From Lasiodiplodia sp. COLG20 (Eukaryota > Ascomycota > Dothideomycetes > Botryosphaeriales > Botryosphaeriaceae), in NCBI GenBank assembly GCA_009801085.1, contig VNWV01000001.1, positions 5,208,001 through 5,272,000 on the forward strand: a stretch of 64,000 nucleotides of DNA, read 5' to 3'. Within the stretch, counting starts at the first letter, position 1, and the number at the start of each line of letters is the position of its first letter. The position numbers were made by a program, and so were the translations under genes. The notes beneath the pieces are model-generated. The model was not told the origin of the DNA. It did not search any database and saw only the letters and a program-made list of their open reading frames with translations. Shown in pieces: positions 21,995-32,019 of the stretch.

Positions 21995-24183
21995 CTACAA
22001 ATGCTTTTCGGAGGCTTTCGTACAAGCTGCCACAAGCTCCACATACTCTCTCAAAACCCGAGGCACATCCATCTTCCCCATGTGGACTTCCAAAACCTTT
22101 CGGGCACACGAATCAGCTCACTGACCTCATAAGAGAAGATTAAAGGACTTACTTGTATCGATTCTGGCGTCGTATATTGGGGCAATGCTAGGATACTCTC
22201 AAGATCCGCTTTTGTCTGCGCCTCACGGCTCCGCGCTCTTCCGTTCTTGTCACCAAAAAAGGAGAGCATGAGCTGCCAGTCCCAGGCGGCTATGTCATTG
22301 TACACTGCAGAGCATCGTTAGTGTACCGTTCGCGCTCCACATTCTGTTTACTCACCCTCTTCGGGTCCATGGATGGCCCTTTCGATCGTGTACCCGTTGT
22401 TGTTCACGACGAGTCTGTACGCAACAGTCAGCCGAAAGCCACCTTCTCCGTAAACCCCGACAAGACTCACATTAGCACATTATCCAACTCCAACTTCACC
22501 ATGGTCCCGACCTCTTGTACCGTCAGCTGCGCGCTTCCGTCTCCCGTCACTAGCACCACTCTGCCCCCTTCTTTCCCATGGCCCATCTCCCTCTTCGCCA
22601 CCGCTGCCCCCAAGCAAGCTGGCAGCGCGTAGCCGATGGACGCATAGTACATCTGCGTGATGTACGTGACGTCGTCCGGCAACACCACATCACTCAAGCC
22701 GAACTGTGCCGTGCCGGACTCAGCAACCAGCACATCTCCAGGCCTCAAGAACTTCGCGATGCGGGGCCAGACCCAAGACTGCGTTATCTTCTCTTCCTCA
22801 CCCTCTGTAAAACCATCACCAACAGCAAGCTCCGGCGCCGCGACCGTCTTCGGCGGTGGTGAGACAACACTGCGGAGCCTCGAGACGTCGATACCAGCGA
22901 CGAGGCCGGCCAGCAGCGCGCGGATACCAGCCTCGTTCGGAAAGGCCTGCCCGCGCACGATGACCTCCTTCGGATGCACCTCGATGACCTTGTCCGCGGC
23001 GAGGCGGCGCGAGTGGCCGCCGGTGTTGGAGTCGGTGTGCATGGGGCCGAGGTCGAGCACGAGATCGCTGTCCGTCTCGATGGCCGCGAGCACCTCCGAG
23101 GAGGACAGCTGGCCGATATACGTGCCGTGGTAGTACGGTCTGGAGCCGTTGACGATGCTCTTGCCCATGGGCGTGGAGAAGGTGGGGACGTGGAGTAGGT
23201 CGAGCAGCGCCCGGGCTTGCGGCGTCGCGCGGTGGCGGGAGACGAGCGCGTCGACGATGATGACGGGGTTGCGGGCGGCGTAGAGCGAGGAGAGGAGCAG
23301 GGAGATGAGGGGTTCGGGGGCGGGGGCGGGAGGGAGGTCCAGGGAGCGGAGAGAGAGGGGCGCGTCGACGGGCTGGTGGACGAAGTTCATCGGGATGAAG
23401 ATGTAGACGGGCAGAGAGGTGTCCATGCATGTCCGGAGCACTCTCTTTACCATGAGGTTAGCGTAGGTCCGGGTGCGTTGCGAGGAGGGAACGTACGTCT
23501 ATTTCAAATGTAGCTTCGTCGATGTCGTCTATCCAGCAGTGGGCGGCTCGCACATGGCTCGAAATTTTCTCGTAGACCTGGAAATCGTCAGCACATACTG
23601 ATAGAGTGTTCGTTTTAAGCATTACTCTGTGGTCTGGATTTGGGCCCAGACAATGGTGGATCATGGTGCGGTTCTTTTGGACTGCCGTTGAGGTAGTTCC
23701 AACAATATTTATTGTTTTCACCTGCTCAGTGTAGGCACCGGCCACCCCATTGAGGGCAGATAGCTCTCCCACTCCCATCGTAGTGACAACTTGAGGAAAT
23801 CTGTAAGCTGATCTGATCAACTGATGGTGCATTCCCATACGTACCAACTCCGGGACATTGTTTGACCCTGCAGTATCCGTCGGCGGCGTAGGCAGCGCCG
23901 AGTTCATTTGCTGTTCCCACTACGCAATGTGTCAATGGAAATCAAAACCTAAGCGGGAATTCAGAAAAGCTTACCCCATGAGAGTTGGTCAACTTCGTTT
24001 ATGTAGTCAAGAAGTTCCAAGTTCATGTCCCCCGGAACTCCGAAAATACTGGAAACGCCTAATCCGGCGATCCTGAGATTTGAGACATGAGAAACGTTAG
24101 AAACTCTAGGTTCACGTGAAGAATGCTTACCGCTTCCAGAGGTATAGCCCAAGAGGCATCTGCTGCACGGCCAAAGAACCCAT
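21995..24183 (-). CDS. Pyruvate-decarboxylase-type ThDP-dependent 2-oxoacid decarboxylase
   Basis: Eight exons: 24183-24131, 24072-23975, 23919-23845, 23789-23497, 23444-22471, 22414-22356, 22304-22153 and 22096-21995; 601 residues with every phase closing. Key residues of yeast Pdc are all present: Asp in FGVPGDMNL, the cofactor-activating Glu in TANELGAAYAADGY, the HH pair in MIHHCLG, the ThDP motif GDGSAQ...NNNG and the Glu in GYTIERAIHG. The enzyme should therefore decarboxylate a 2-oxoacid to an aldehyde in the cytosol, or join aldehydes. Sequence between domains (a proline- and alanine-rich stretch near LPPAPAPEP) differs from housekeeping Pdc, and eight exons contrast with the few introns of typical fungal pdcA. 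With a PhyH oxygenase and a P450 on either side, a specialised substrate such as an aromatic or branched oxoacid is plausible but unproven. Confidence 0.88.
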
Positions 24184-24836
24184 TGCGCTCTCTTTTCCCC
24201 ACCTGTTATGTGCAAGTTCTGGACGATTGGAATACTGTGTGTGCCATTGTAGACATGTCTTTGGCCTTATAAATACTCAAAAATGAAAATATACAATGTT
24301 CCTTTTGATACTTCAAAAGATACATCATGTCCGGTGCAATACTCCAAAGCCGAATGTTTCCGCTGTCTCGTGAGACATGGCTTTGCTTTTCGAAGGCCGT
24401 GCTCGGCTCCGAACTTGTGGCCCCCGGAATATCCGCGACTTGCCTGCAACATCCGATCGCCGAAGATATATAACTTGTGCCGCACCTTTAAGCCGCCCAA
24501 AAAATTCTCAACCTGCTTCGCATCTTACGCCTCAATTCTCCTTTGAGTGGAGCTCACGGAGTCTTCGGGATCATCATGTTATCTTTGCACCATCAATTCA
24601 TTGCGTCAACTGGCCGATAGCCTAAGCAAATCTCCTGACAGTCCGACCATCGGAAGCACTCAGTGCTGAAATCCTAATCAAAAGTGGAGAGAAAGTTCCT
24701 TTGAATCCCTTCGTTATCCGCTACTGGCCTGTATTGCGTTTAGGCCGGTGTTGGCAGCCTCTCGTTCCTGGAATCTCGCCAAAAACCCCCCTGCAGATAT
24801 GACAAAACTCGATGAGGCGCATTCGATTCTGCACAT
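24184..24836. other. Intergenic spacer
   Basis: Promoter of the ThDP-enzyme gene and 3' region of the P450 gene, both on the minus strand. No gene is visible apart from the TATA element listed. Confidence 0.5.
24267..24275 (-). promoter_or_regulatory. TATA box of the ThDP decarboxylase gene
   Basis: Reads TATTTATAA on the minus strand, 84-92 bases upstream of the ATG at 24183. This supports that start over ATGs further upstream, which run into a stop. Confidence 0.55.
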
Positions 24837-26728
24837 CTACTTCTCGCGCTCCTTGAAACTGACCTTGACTGGCGGTACCTTAACCGTGAAGGAATCCTGC
24901 CATCCCGGCGACTCCTCGAATAGCTTCACGCTCTCGACTGGGTCTGTGAGCGCAATCTCGAACCTCCTCACAACCATAGCGACCGCCATCCTCAGCTCCA
25001 TCATCGCCAGCGGCTTACCGACGCAAGCGTACGTGCCGGTCGAGAAGGGGATGAGAGCCTCCTTGTGCAGTGCCAGCTCGGGCATGGAAGACCAGCGCTC
25101 CGGGATGAAGTCTTCCGGTTTGGGGAAGTTTCTCGGGTCTGGAGGATGACATTCGTGTCAGCTTACGTGCTTGGGGTCTCTTGGTAGACAATCGAAAACT
25201 TACCGCGATGAGCGGACCAACATGGCACCGAGACCAAGGTGTCACCAGGAACGAAGCGGCCAGCAATCATCAAACCCTCCGGCGGCGTCAGACGCTGGAG
25301 GCCGGTTGGAACCGGAGGGTAGAGGCGCAGAGCTTCGTTGATGACGCCGTCGAGCAGAGGTTTGTTGATGAGGGCGCTGTAGGAGAAGTCTCCCTCGGTT
25401 GACGCGATGGCATCGTCCACTTCTTGTTGGAGCTTAGGTTGCATGTGTGGATTTTTGGCCAAGAGGTACATTACGGCAGCCAATGTGGCAGCTGAGGTAT
25501 CGCTACCGGCGATAATAGCCAGTTCGGCGTCACAAACGGCGTCGACATCGGTCGTGGCGGACATGACTTCGCCAGCCTTTTCGTTTTCGTTCTGGAGAAG
25601 ATGGGCGAAAAGGTCCAAGACCTCAGGGGTGTTCTGGTACAATGTGTGAATATTCATAGACGTAATGGGTGTGGGGGCTCATTACCTGCTGTCTCTCTTC
25701 TATTTGGCTACGGCACCACCTAAGCCATTTCTGCCTCAAAGCGGAGATGATGGGAAATCTTTGGATAAGCATGAACATCCAATACGAATAAAGCGTGACT
25801 CCGCCTATGAACTTGGACTTCCGGGCCATTGCAAGGGCGAAATGCTCCTTGTTCTCTTTTAGCTGGTTGAAGGGACGGCCAAACATAAGGTCACCCATGA
25901 CGTCGAAGCCCCAAAATTCGCATAGGTCTGTCGCGTCAACAGGCTTGCCTATAGACTCTGAGATCCGTTCGTCAAAATACTTGAAGTGTCCCTTAAGGCG
26001 CTTTTCGTAGTCACTCAAGGCTGTAAAGCAGTTGGTAAGCTGGAGATGCCACTGCTGCAAGAATCTCGACGTACCTCGCGTGGTAAAAGCGCGATCCCAT
26101 AATTTCCTCCGTTGCGAGTGGAATTTCCTGTCTCTGGTCATGTGTAGAGATCGACCCGGATAATTGAGATCATAGAAGGGGCCCTTGGTACACTTTGAGG
26201 TGTAGCCGTAGATGTCCTGAATTGCTTCTGCGTTGTTGATGGAAAGTGCTCTCGGGTCTTGATAACTCTGCGTTAGCCAAGTTGATCTTTTTGTTGGACA
26301 GAGGACATACGAATGCGAATCCAGTCTCCATGTTCCTTGTGAAGGCGCTGAAGCTTCAGATAGAACCTCAAATGTGGGATGCTCTCCTTGACGGCCCAGA
26401 GAGTGGTTATTTTCGCGCTTGTCGGACCCCAGAACCCCCTCAAAGGGTGGAAGAACAAACGATAAACCGCAATACTGCCGTAAAGGCCGACGCTAAAGCT
26501 TGCAGTGAGCAGCGCTGTGGTTGCTGCGGCTTGGTAAAGTGTCTGATCGAAGAATGCGACGAGTGCCGCGAGCAATGCGAGCGGTGCGTTCAATTGGAGA
26601 AGCACCAACTGAGCAACGTACTTCTCCCATTCACCTCGGATGAAAACACCTAAGTGTAACGACACCCCGCCGATGACAGCGCATAGCGCAGGGAGAAAAG
26701 GATTGTCAACAAGCATTTTCGAGGCCAT
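24837..26728 (-). CDS. Cytochrome P450 monooxygenase
   Basis: Exons 26728-26311, 26257-26075, 26020-25686, 25633-25204 and 25138-24837, 555 residues. The N-terminus carries two or three hydrophobic segments (about residues 10-85), more than the single ER anchor of most P450s; related N-termini occur in tryprostatin 6-hydroxylase-type fungal P450s. The I-helix motif AGSDTS, the K-helix INEALRLYPP (E-x-x-R), the PERW motif and the heme loop FSTGTYACVG with its cysteine ligand are all present. The usual Arg/His two residues before the cysteine is Tyr, a variation known in some fungal clades. Exon 1 joins exon 2 with acceptor ATCAAG; the nearer CAG breaks the frame. Activity is expected; the substrate is unknown. 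It is adjacent to and co-oriented with the decarboxylase and PhyH genes. Confidence 0.9.
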
Positions 26729-28471
26729 TGTCCATGCGGGACATGCACAAAGCAGGGAGGATCGGGGGTTTTTATTCCACAGAAGCTTCGTGTGTTTCTT
26801 ACGCTAGCCATCGAAGTGCAGTGTAACCCTATCACACTGAAGACTCGAGCGGGCCGGTTGAATGGAGCGATGCAAGCCATGGCTACGGGGAGGGCCCGCG
26901 TCCGACCGCTAGATCGAAGTTACTCGTTCATGGATAACCATAATGCTGACCTATAGTATCACCAGAATGAGCCCGAGCTTCCTTGTAACCGTTTTAGCTG
27001 CAAGAGGGGGACTATACGTGGGTAAGACCGGGAATAAGCACTAGGGCGCCCCTCGTCTCGGCAGCTCGTGTGGCTTGCGGGTCTACTGTTCCGAGGCGCT
27101 TGCTTTTTGCACCTGCTGGTCGCTTTCGTTCCAGCCACCTAATCTTCCTCGCCTTTCTGGACCCACTATGGTGTTCATGGCGGTTTCGGTTAAATCGGAT
27201 ATAAGCACTAAGACTTCGGGTCTGGGGTGATCTGCCTACCAGGTCATGCCCGCACATCAACTATGACGGCAGTCTTGGCCAGCAGATACGCTGCTTCAAG
27301 CTTGGAATACGGCGAAGCACATGCCTGTTGGAGGCGTGGCATAACAGCGCCCAGCTCTGACATCAGCTTCGAGGCGCACTTCGATTCTGGGAATTTTCCA
27401 CTAACAGGAATTAATGTCGCACACCTACCAGCAGACAAATTTAGCACGTATTTGTCATTTTAATACGAAGCTTAATCATTGAGATGTGGGCAGGTAAGGG
27501 ATTAGCACTTCCCTGTGGTTGAAATAACAGAGTCCTTTCAACGATTCTTCGGAGCTGTATCTTGATAACTGTCTCTTTACTCTAGTCTGTGATATGCCTG
27601 AGCGTGTGTCAGACTGAGTTTTGGTGTTGAAACCTGCGCAAATAAAACTGAAGCGGGCTCATAGAGTGTCTTATGATGTGTTGATCTGACGTGAGCCGTT
27701 TTCAATATCCAACCACTGAGTGTGGAGAAGCATATCTCCACCAATACGGCCAAGACGGAATGCGTATTGAATCGGCACCTCACAACAAGCCACCAGCTTC
27801 CCGTCAAGATTCAAGCCAGTCCCTCGATTGCTATTAGTTACTTTGAATGTCTTTTTCCCAAATCGTAGTATGATTTGGAATACGACTTCCGGTATTTTCA
27901 ACGTTGAAAATTGGGTGTAGCTCAGAAATCATACACCTGACAGCATGCTGCAAGGCATTATCTAGCTCACAAGCCCTTACAGCTGCCAAGAAGCGGCGCT
28001 TACTACAGCTTTGACTCGAAATTTCAGACACATTTGAAAAGTACGGTAGACTTTGAGTCACGAAAAGAAGAGCATCGACGTGTAACTCGGGGGTTTCTGT
28101 GGGAGGAATCCTTTTCACTTTCAAAAAAGCCATATGTTCTTACATTTCACCATTTGCTGTAGAGTAGAAAATCATCTAGAGGTGGGCGAGGATCCAAAGT
28201 AAGGCATATGAGCGGCTGACAGGGAAAGTGATGGTGCGGATAAAAGTACTTATGGTCTTCGTTTTACTACGAAGCGAGGTGTACCACAACGGAAGTGTCA
28301 TTCACCAAGAAAAGCTGTAAATGTATTTGAATGTCTTATTATCGTCTATCTATCCAAATCTCAAAATTCTATATGATGGGTATTACGATTCTCCCTAAGG
28401 AGCTCAATGACGCTCAAAAACTCAAATCTGAAAAGGCAAGACAGAAGCACAGAAAAGCCCGGGACTCTCCA
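26729..28471. other. Gene-poor gap, possibly with decayed coding sequence
   Basis: 1.7 kb, the second largest gap in the window. It contains a few minus-strand open frames (27244-27447, 27671-27901, 27834-28133) that do not join into one gene with usable splice sites by my reading. No transposon end, inverted repeat or tRNA was seen. Confidence 0.4.
27834..28133 (-). CDS. Hypothetical ORF, 99 residues
   Basis: Begins with ATG at 28133 and ends in TAA. The product is mildly basic with four cysteines, no signal peptide and no domain I recognise. It overlaps the frame at 27671-27901, so a spliced longer gene or a decayed one is possible. Weak candidate. Confidence 0.15.
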   Translation of the reverse strand: MAFLKVKRIPPTETPELHVDALLFVTQSLPYFSNVSEISSQSCSKRRFLAAVRACELDNALQHAVRCMISELHPIFNVENTGSRIPNHTTIWEKDIQSN

Positions 28472-29966
28472 TCACGACCGTCTACGTTCCACATCCTGCA
28501 GCTCCTCTTCCATCACCCGATTAAAGTGCTCGAAGTTGTCGAGGTACAGGTGATGGCCGGCTTTCTCAATCACTACTACCTTTGCGTCTCCGTTATCCTT
28601 CCTCTTCTCTTCCTCATTCTTCCCCTCCAAGGCCTTTGTGTTCTCAGCCTTGATCTTCTTCTCTGCAGCAAGGCCTCCGTTGACGTCCATCCAGTCATTA
28701 TCGCCGTACATGAAGACGATTGGCACGCCGTTCTCGCCTTCCTGCCTGCCAATCTTGTGGATCCTGCGGATGAGGGGATCTCGCGCGAAGACACCCGGTG
28801 CCAGGATATAGGCGAGAGCGTATTCGCCGCTGCCCCGCTGCCGGAAAAGGGAGTAGGAATAATCATGTAATGCGAGGGCTTCATCCTGCGGAAGATGTGC
28901 GAATCGACGCGATGTCCAGCCGGAGGTCAGGCGCGGGCCCAACGGGCCAGAAAGACGAATGATGGAGAAAGGACTGATGTTTGCCTCCCAGAGATGAACG
29001 AGCCACTTCGGCGGTGGCTTCTGGAACGGCTTTTCTTCACCTGGCTGCTGCGTTTCTGACGGCTTGATGTCCGCGGTGCTGTTGTCTAGAGAGATGTTTT
29101 GGTCTTGGAGGAACTCATTGGTTGCGGTCGAGTCAGTCGGGGCCTCTGGGAGATCGGACTTCGTGGCCAGAGGGTCTTCGGGAATGCCGACAGGGCTGAC
29201 GAGGATGAGCTTTTCGATGCGACCGGGGTACTTGAGTGCATATGCTGTGACCATATAACCGCCCATGCTGTGGCCCAAAAGGGTCATGCGGTCAATGCCC
29301 CTTTTGACACGCCACTCCTCCAGAGCATCGATGAACCAGTTTTCCGCCTCTGTGATTTTGCCCTGGTGGTCCTTTGCCCGGATCTTGAAGGGCGGCCGGC
29401 TGCTTCGGCCCATACCCAGCATGTCCAGAGCGTACAGCTTCCACCCAGCCCGTCGACTGAGGTTTTCAAAGTTCTTGTAGAAGAATCCGAGGCCGGCGCC
29501 ATAGCCATGAAGCATGACGAGGTTATGCTCCACCTTCTCGCCGACCCGTTCGATTGAGAACTCATTGAGGGCGCGGTCCTTGCCACTTAGTTGAACAAGC
29601 TGCGAGTTCCATCTGCGAGACCCGGACTCGTAGGGGGTAGATCCCGAAGAGGAAGTTTCGGAATTGCCAGCAGAGCTTGTCAAGGACGATTGCGAGCTTG
29701 ATGAAACCTTGGTCGTGGTGGCCCCGGCAGTTGACGGTTTCTGGACGCCGGGTATAAATGAGAGCACCTTCTCTTCTGTAGTCGCAGGTGATGAATTTGT
29801 GCACTAGCGATAGTCAGCAACCTCGTACAGATTTAGTGGAGTAGACGAAGCTCACCCATTGAGTCCAACCCTCCTTCGGGCCGAGCGGAAACAACGTGCT
29901 AAACTTCCCGCCGGTTGAAGCCTTGACCTCCTCGTCGCGGCGCTCTGTGCTGTGTTCTCTTGCCAT
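28472..29966 (-). CDS. Alpha/beta hydrolase of the ABHD4/5-Cld1 (CGI-58) family
   Basis: Exons 29966-29856 and 29803-28472 (GTGAGC...TAG, phase 0), 480 residues. After a serine-rich N-terminal region the hydrolase core starts with the oxyanion turn MLHGYGAGLGFF. The nucleophile elbow is GHSMGG, the acid is in YGDNDWMD and the histidine lies in AGHHLYLDN, which also forms the H-x4-D motif of CGI-58-type acyltransferases. The yeast relative Cld1 is a mitochondrial cardiolipin deacylase, and the others act on lysophospholipids or lipid droplets, so a phospholipid-remodelling role is likely. Two long inserts (residues about 235-285, acidic/serine-rich, and 425-450, lysine/glutamate-rich) exceed the yeast protein. 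An ATG at 30029 is in frame but coincides with the TATA element, so 29966 is preferred. Confidence 0.87.
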
Positions 29967-30808
29967 GGTGAAAGTGCTGAATGTTGGTGTTTCGATAACT
30001 CTCCCCAGGCAGCAAGAGAGCCCGTTCATATATACATTACATCGAAAATAGGCGCCCGCAATGCCCTACTAACGCCGGACCCTATCGCCGCCTGTCAATG
30101 CTAACGCCGGTAAGCTGTGTTTGTGGCTGTGCTTGCAGGGCGGCTATTGGATCCACGCTCCCAACTCTGCTCAGCCGCACTCCGCGGGCCCCGAACACGA
30201 CTAAGTCCAACCAATCAGACAGCGCATATCGAAGTTAAATCGGGTCGCGGAGCATCTGCTTACCGCGCCACCATGACGAGGCCTCATCCTATCGGAGTAT
30301 GAATTCAGCCGAATGCCAACACCAGCACAATAAAAGGACTTTGGCCGAAAATCATAACATCTCTTGTGGCTGGGTAGTAATTGTAGGCAGTGCAACGATA
30401 ATAAAGTTGAGAGGATTGATGACATCAATGGATCATCGTAAGGCAGTGCGAGAGCCAGTCCTCATACTGGATTCGTCGGGTAGTGACAGCGTAATATGTT
30501 GAGCACTCTCCTCGCACACGAATGATTCCCCATGCTTGCGATCATCGATTGGAAATTGATGCGATGAATGTCCAATAAGATCATCGTTACCGTTGAGAAT
30601 CCGGGGTATTTTTGGTTCCGATTTTGGATCAAGGTACGATAATCACTGTCATCCTCCGGTGTGCGCTGGAAGGACATACTCATCAAACAGTGAAATTCAA
30701 TTGGAGACGAGGAATTGCAGATTTCTGATCTAGGCCGAGCCTTCATCTTCCTCCGGATATTTTGTTTTCATAACTTGAGCTTCGTTGCTTCCATTCCCGT
30801 CGTGTGGT
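29967..30808. other. Intergenic spacer
   Basis: Promoter of the hydrolase gene and 3' region of the small secreted protein gene. No further gene seen. Confidence 0.5.
30029..30034 (-). promoter_or_regulatory. TATA box of the Cld1-type hydrolase gene
   Basis: TATATA within GTATATATG on the minus strand, 63 bases upstream of the ATG at 29966. Confidence 0.5.
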
Positions 30809-31067
30809 TTACTCCCAAAACTCCTCGCAGCGACGAACAACGCCGGAACAGGCGTAAACCTCGCAGTTACCAGTGCAGTTCTCAAACTCGATCGATGCGC
30901 TGTCCAGGGGACGGCAGATATCGCAGCATTCCTGTCGCAAAAGTTAGCAATCACCTTCTGCCCGCCGTCGATAGGGAAGCAAGAATGCTCACCTGGCACG
31001 TCATCGTTTGCGCAGTAACGCCAGACAGAAGGATGGCGACAAAGCCGAAGACAGTGTTGAAGCGCAT
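30809..31067 (-). CDS. Small secreted cysteine-rich protein, effector-like
   Basis: A two-exon gene too small for normal ORF filters: exons 31067-30993 (75 bases) and 30931-30809 (123 bases), intron 30992-30932 with GTGAGC donor and GACAG acceptor, phase 0. The product is 65 residues. Residues 1-19 form a signal peptide ending in GVTAQ. The mature part of about 45 residues holds eight cysteines (24, 27, 28, 31, 44, 48, 53, 60), enough for four disulphides, and one N-x-T site at Asn43 (ENCTG). This size and composition are typical of secreted fungal effectors, antimicrobial peptides or hydrophobin-unrelated SSCPs. Spacing C-x2-CC-x2-C-x12-C-x3-C-x4-C-x6-C is not a pattern I can assign to a family. 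The stop is TAA at 30811-30809. Confidence 0.72.
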
Positions 31068-32019
31068 GATTGTGGTATGAACGAGAGTGCTGTATGAAAA
31101 CAATGAATCAGCGAGTCAATTCCCCTCACAGAAGATCAGAAGACTTACTCGGAAAGAAAGTGCAGAAGACTTGCCTCCTACAACTTCACGGGTCCCTTTA
31201 AGCTTATATACGCCACCTCCACGTTCTCTCCCCTTTGACCCCTCATCAGACCCACCTTTATCTCAGTCCATCTCTTTTGCGGCATAATCATGGGATGACT
31301 ATTAGGCAAAAGGCATGCCATTCCGAGAAGGTAGCCAAGCAAGTCTGTGCATACGAGCGTCAAGAACGTTACTGGGCTGCCAAGTGTCCGTGGTCACTCG
31401 CTTCGGTATAAACTTGAAACATCTCTTCGGCTGTTGATGCACTAAAGTCACGGCGTCCACTCACTAAATGGGCACTGTCTGTCTTGATGACCTTCCAAAT
31501 AGGTGTTTCGGTATTTTTCTCGGCGAAGAAAGGTTCTAGATAAGGGGCTGTATAATAGGATCAATGGTGTTGGACGCGGAGATAAGATATGTAGGTCATG
31601 CATTCGAATAGGTGTTGCGTTCTCTGAGAACTCCCGCAGCTCTTTCATCCATTTGCCCCGGAAGAATGACCCCCGTGTCTGCCAGCTGCTGGCTATCTTG
31701 ATGTTTTGATGCCTTCTTTTTATCCAACAAACTGCGTTCGTAGAAGATCGCAAGCTCTTGATTGACAACAAATATGTGCGTAGGGGAAAGTGTAAAGTTG
31801 CTGATGCTGTAATGTTGGAAAAGGAATTCGATACTAGTGTTGCTTGTTACCAGAAAACCTGCTCGAACCAAGACTGCCGTATGGGCGACTCCGGATGCGT
31901 TTCAGGAGGTGGCGACGAAGAAAGCCGCTCTGCACAAAGTCAGATATACTTTTATGACAAACGTATTTCCAAGAAACCAAAAAAAAGTAATGTGGACAGA
32001 TGGACCGACGGCACGAAGG
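31068..32019. other. Intergenic region
   Basis: Promoter of the small secreted protein and 3' region of the DysF gene. Only short unsupported frames are seen. Confidence 0.5.
31204..31210 (-). promoter_or_regulatory. TATA box of the small secreted protein gene
   Basis: TATATAA on the minus strand, about 140 bases upstream of the ATG at 31067. It implies a leader of roughly 110 bases. Confidence 0.5.

Noticed and set aside
26246..26653. Cysteine-rich plus-strand frame resembling a small zinc-binding protein
   Set aside because: Antisense to P450 exon 1; cysteines come from the complement of a hydrophobic, alanine-rich N-terminus.
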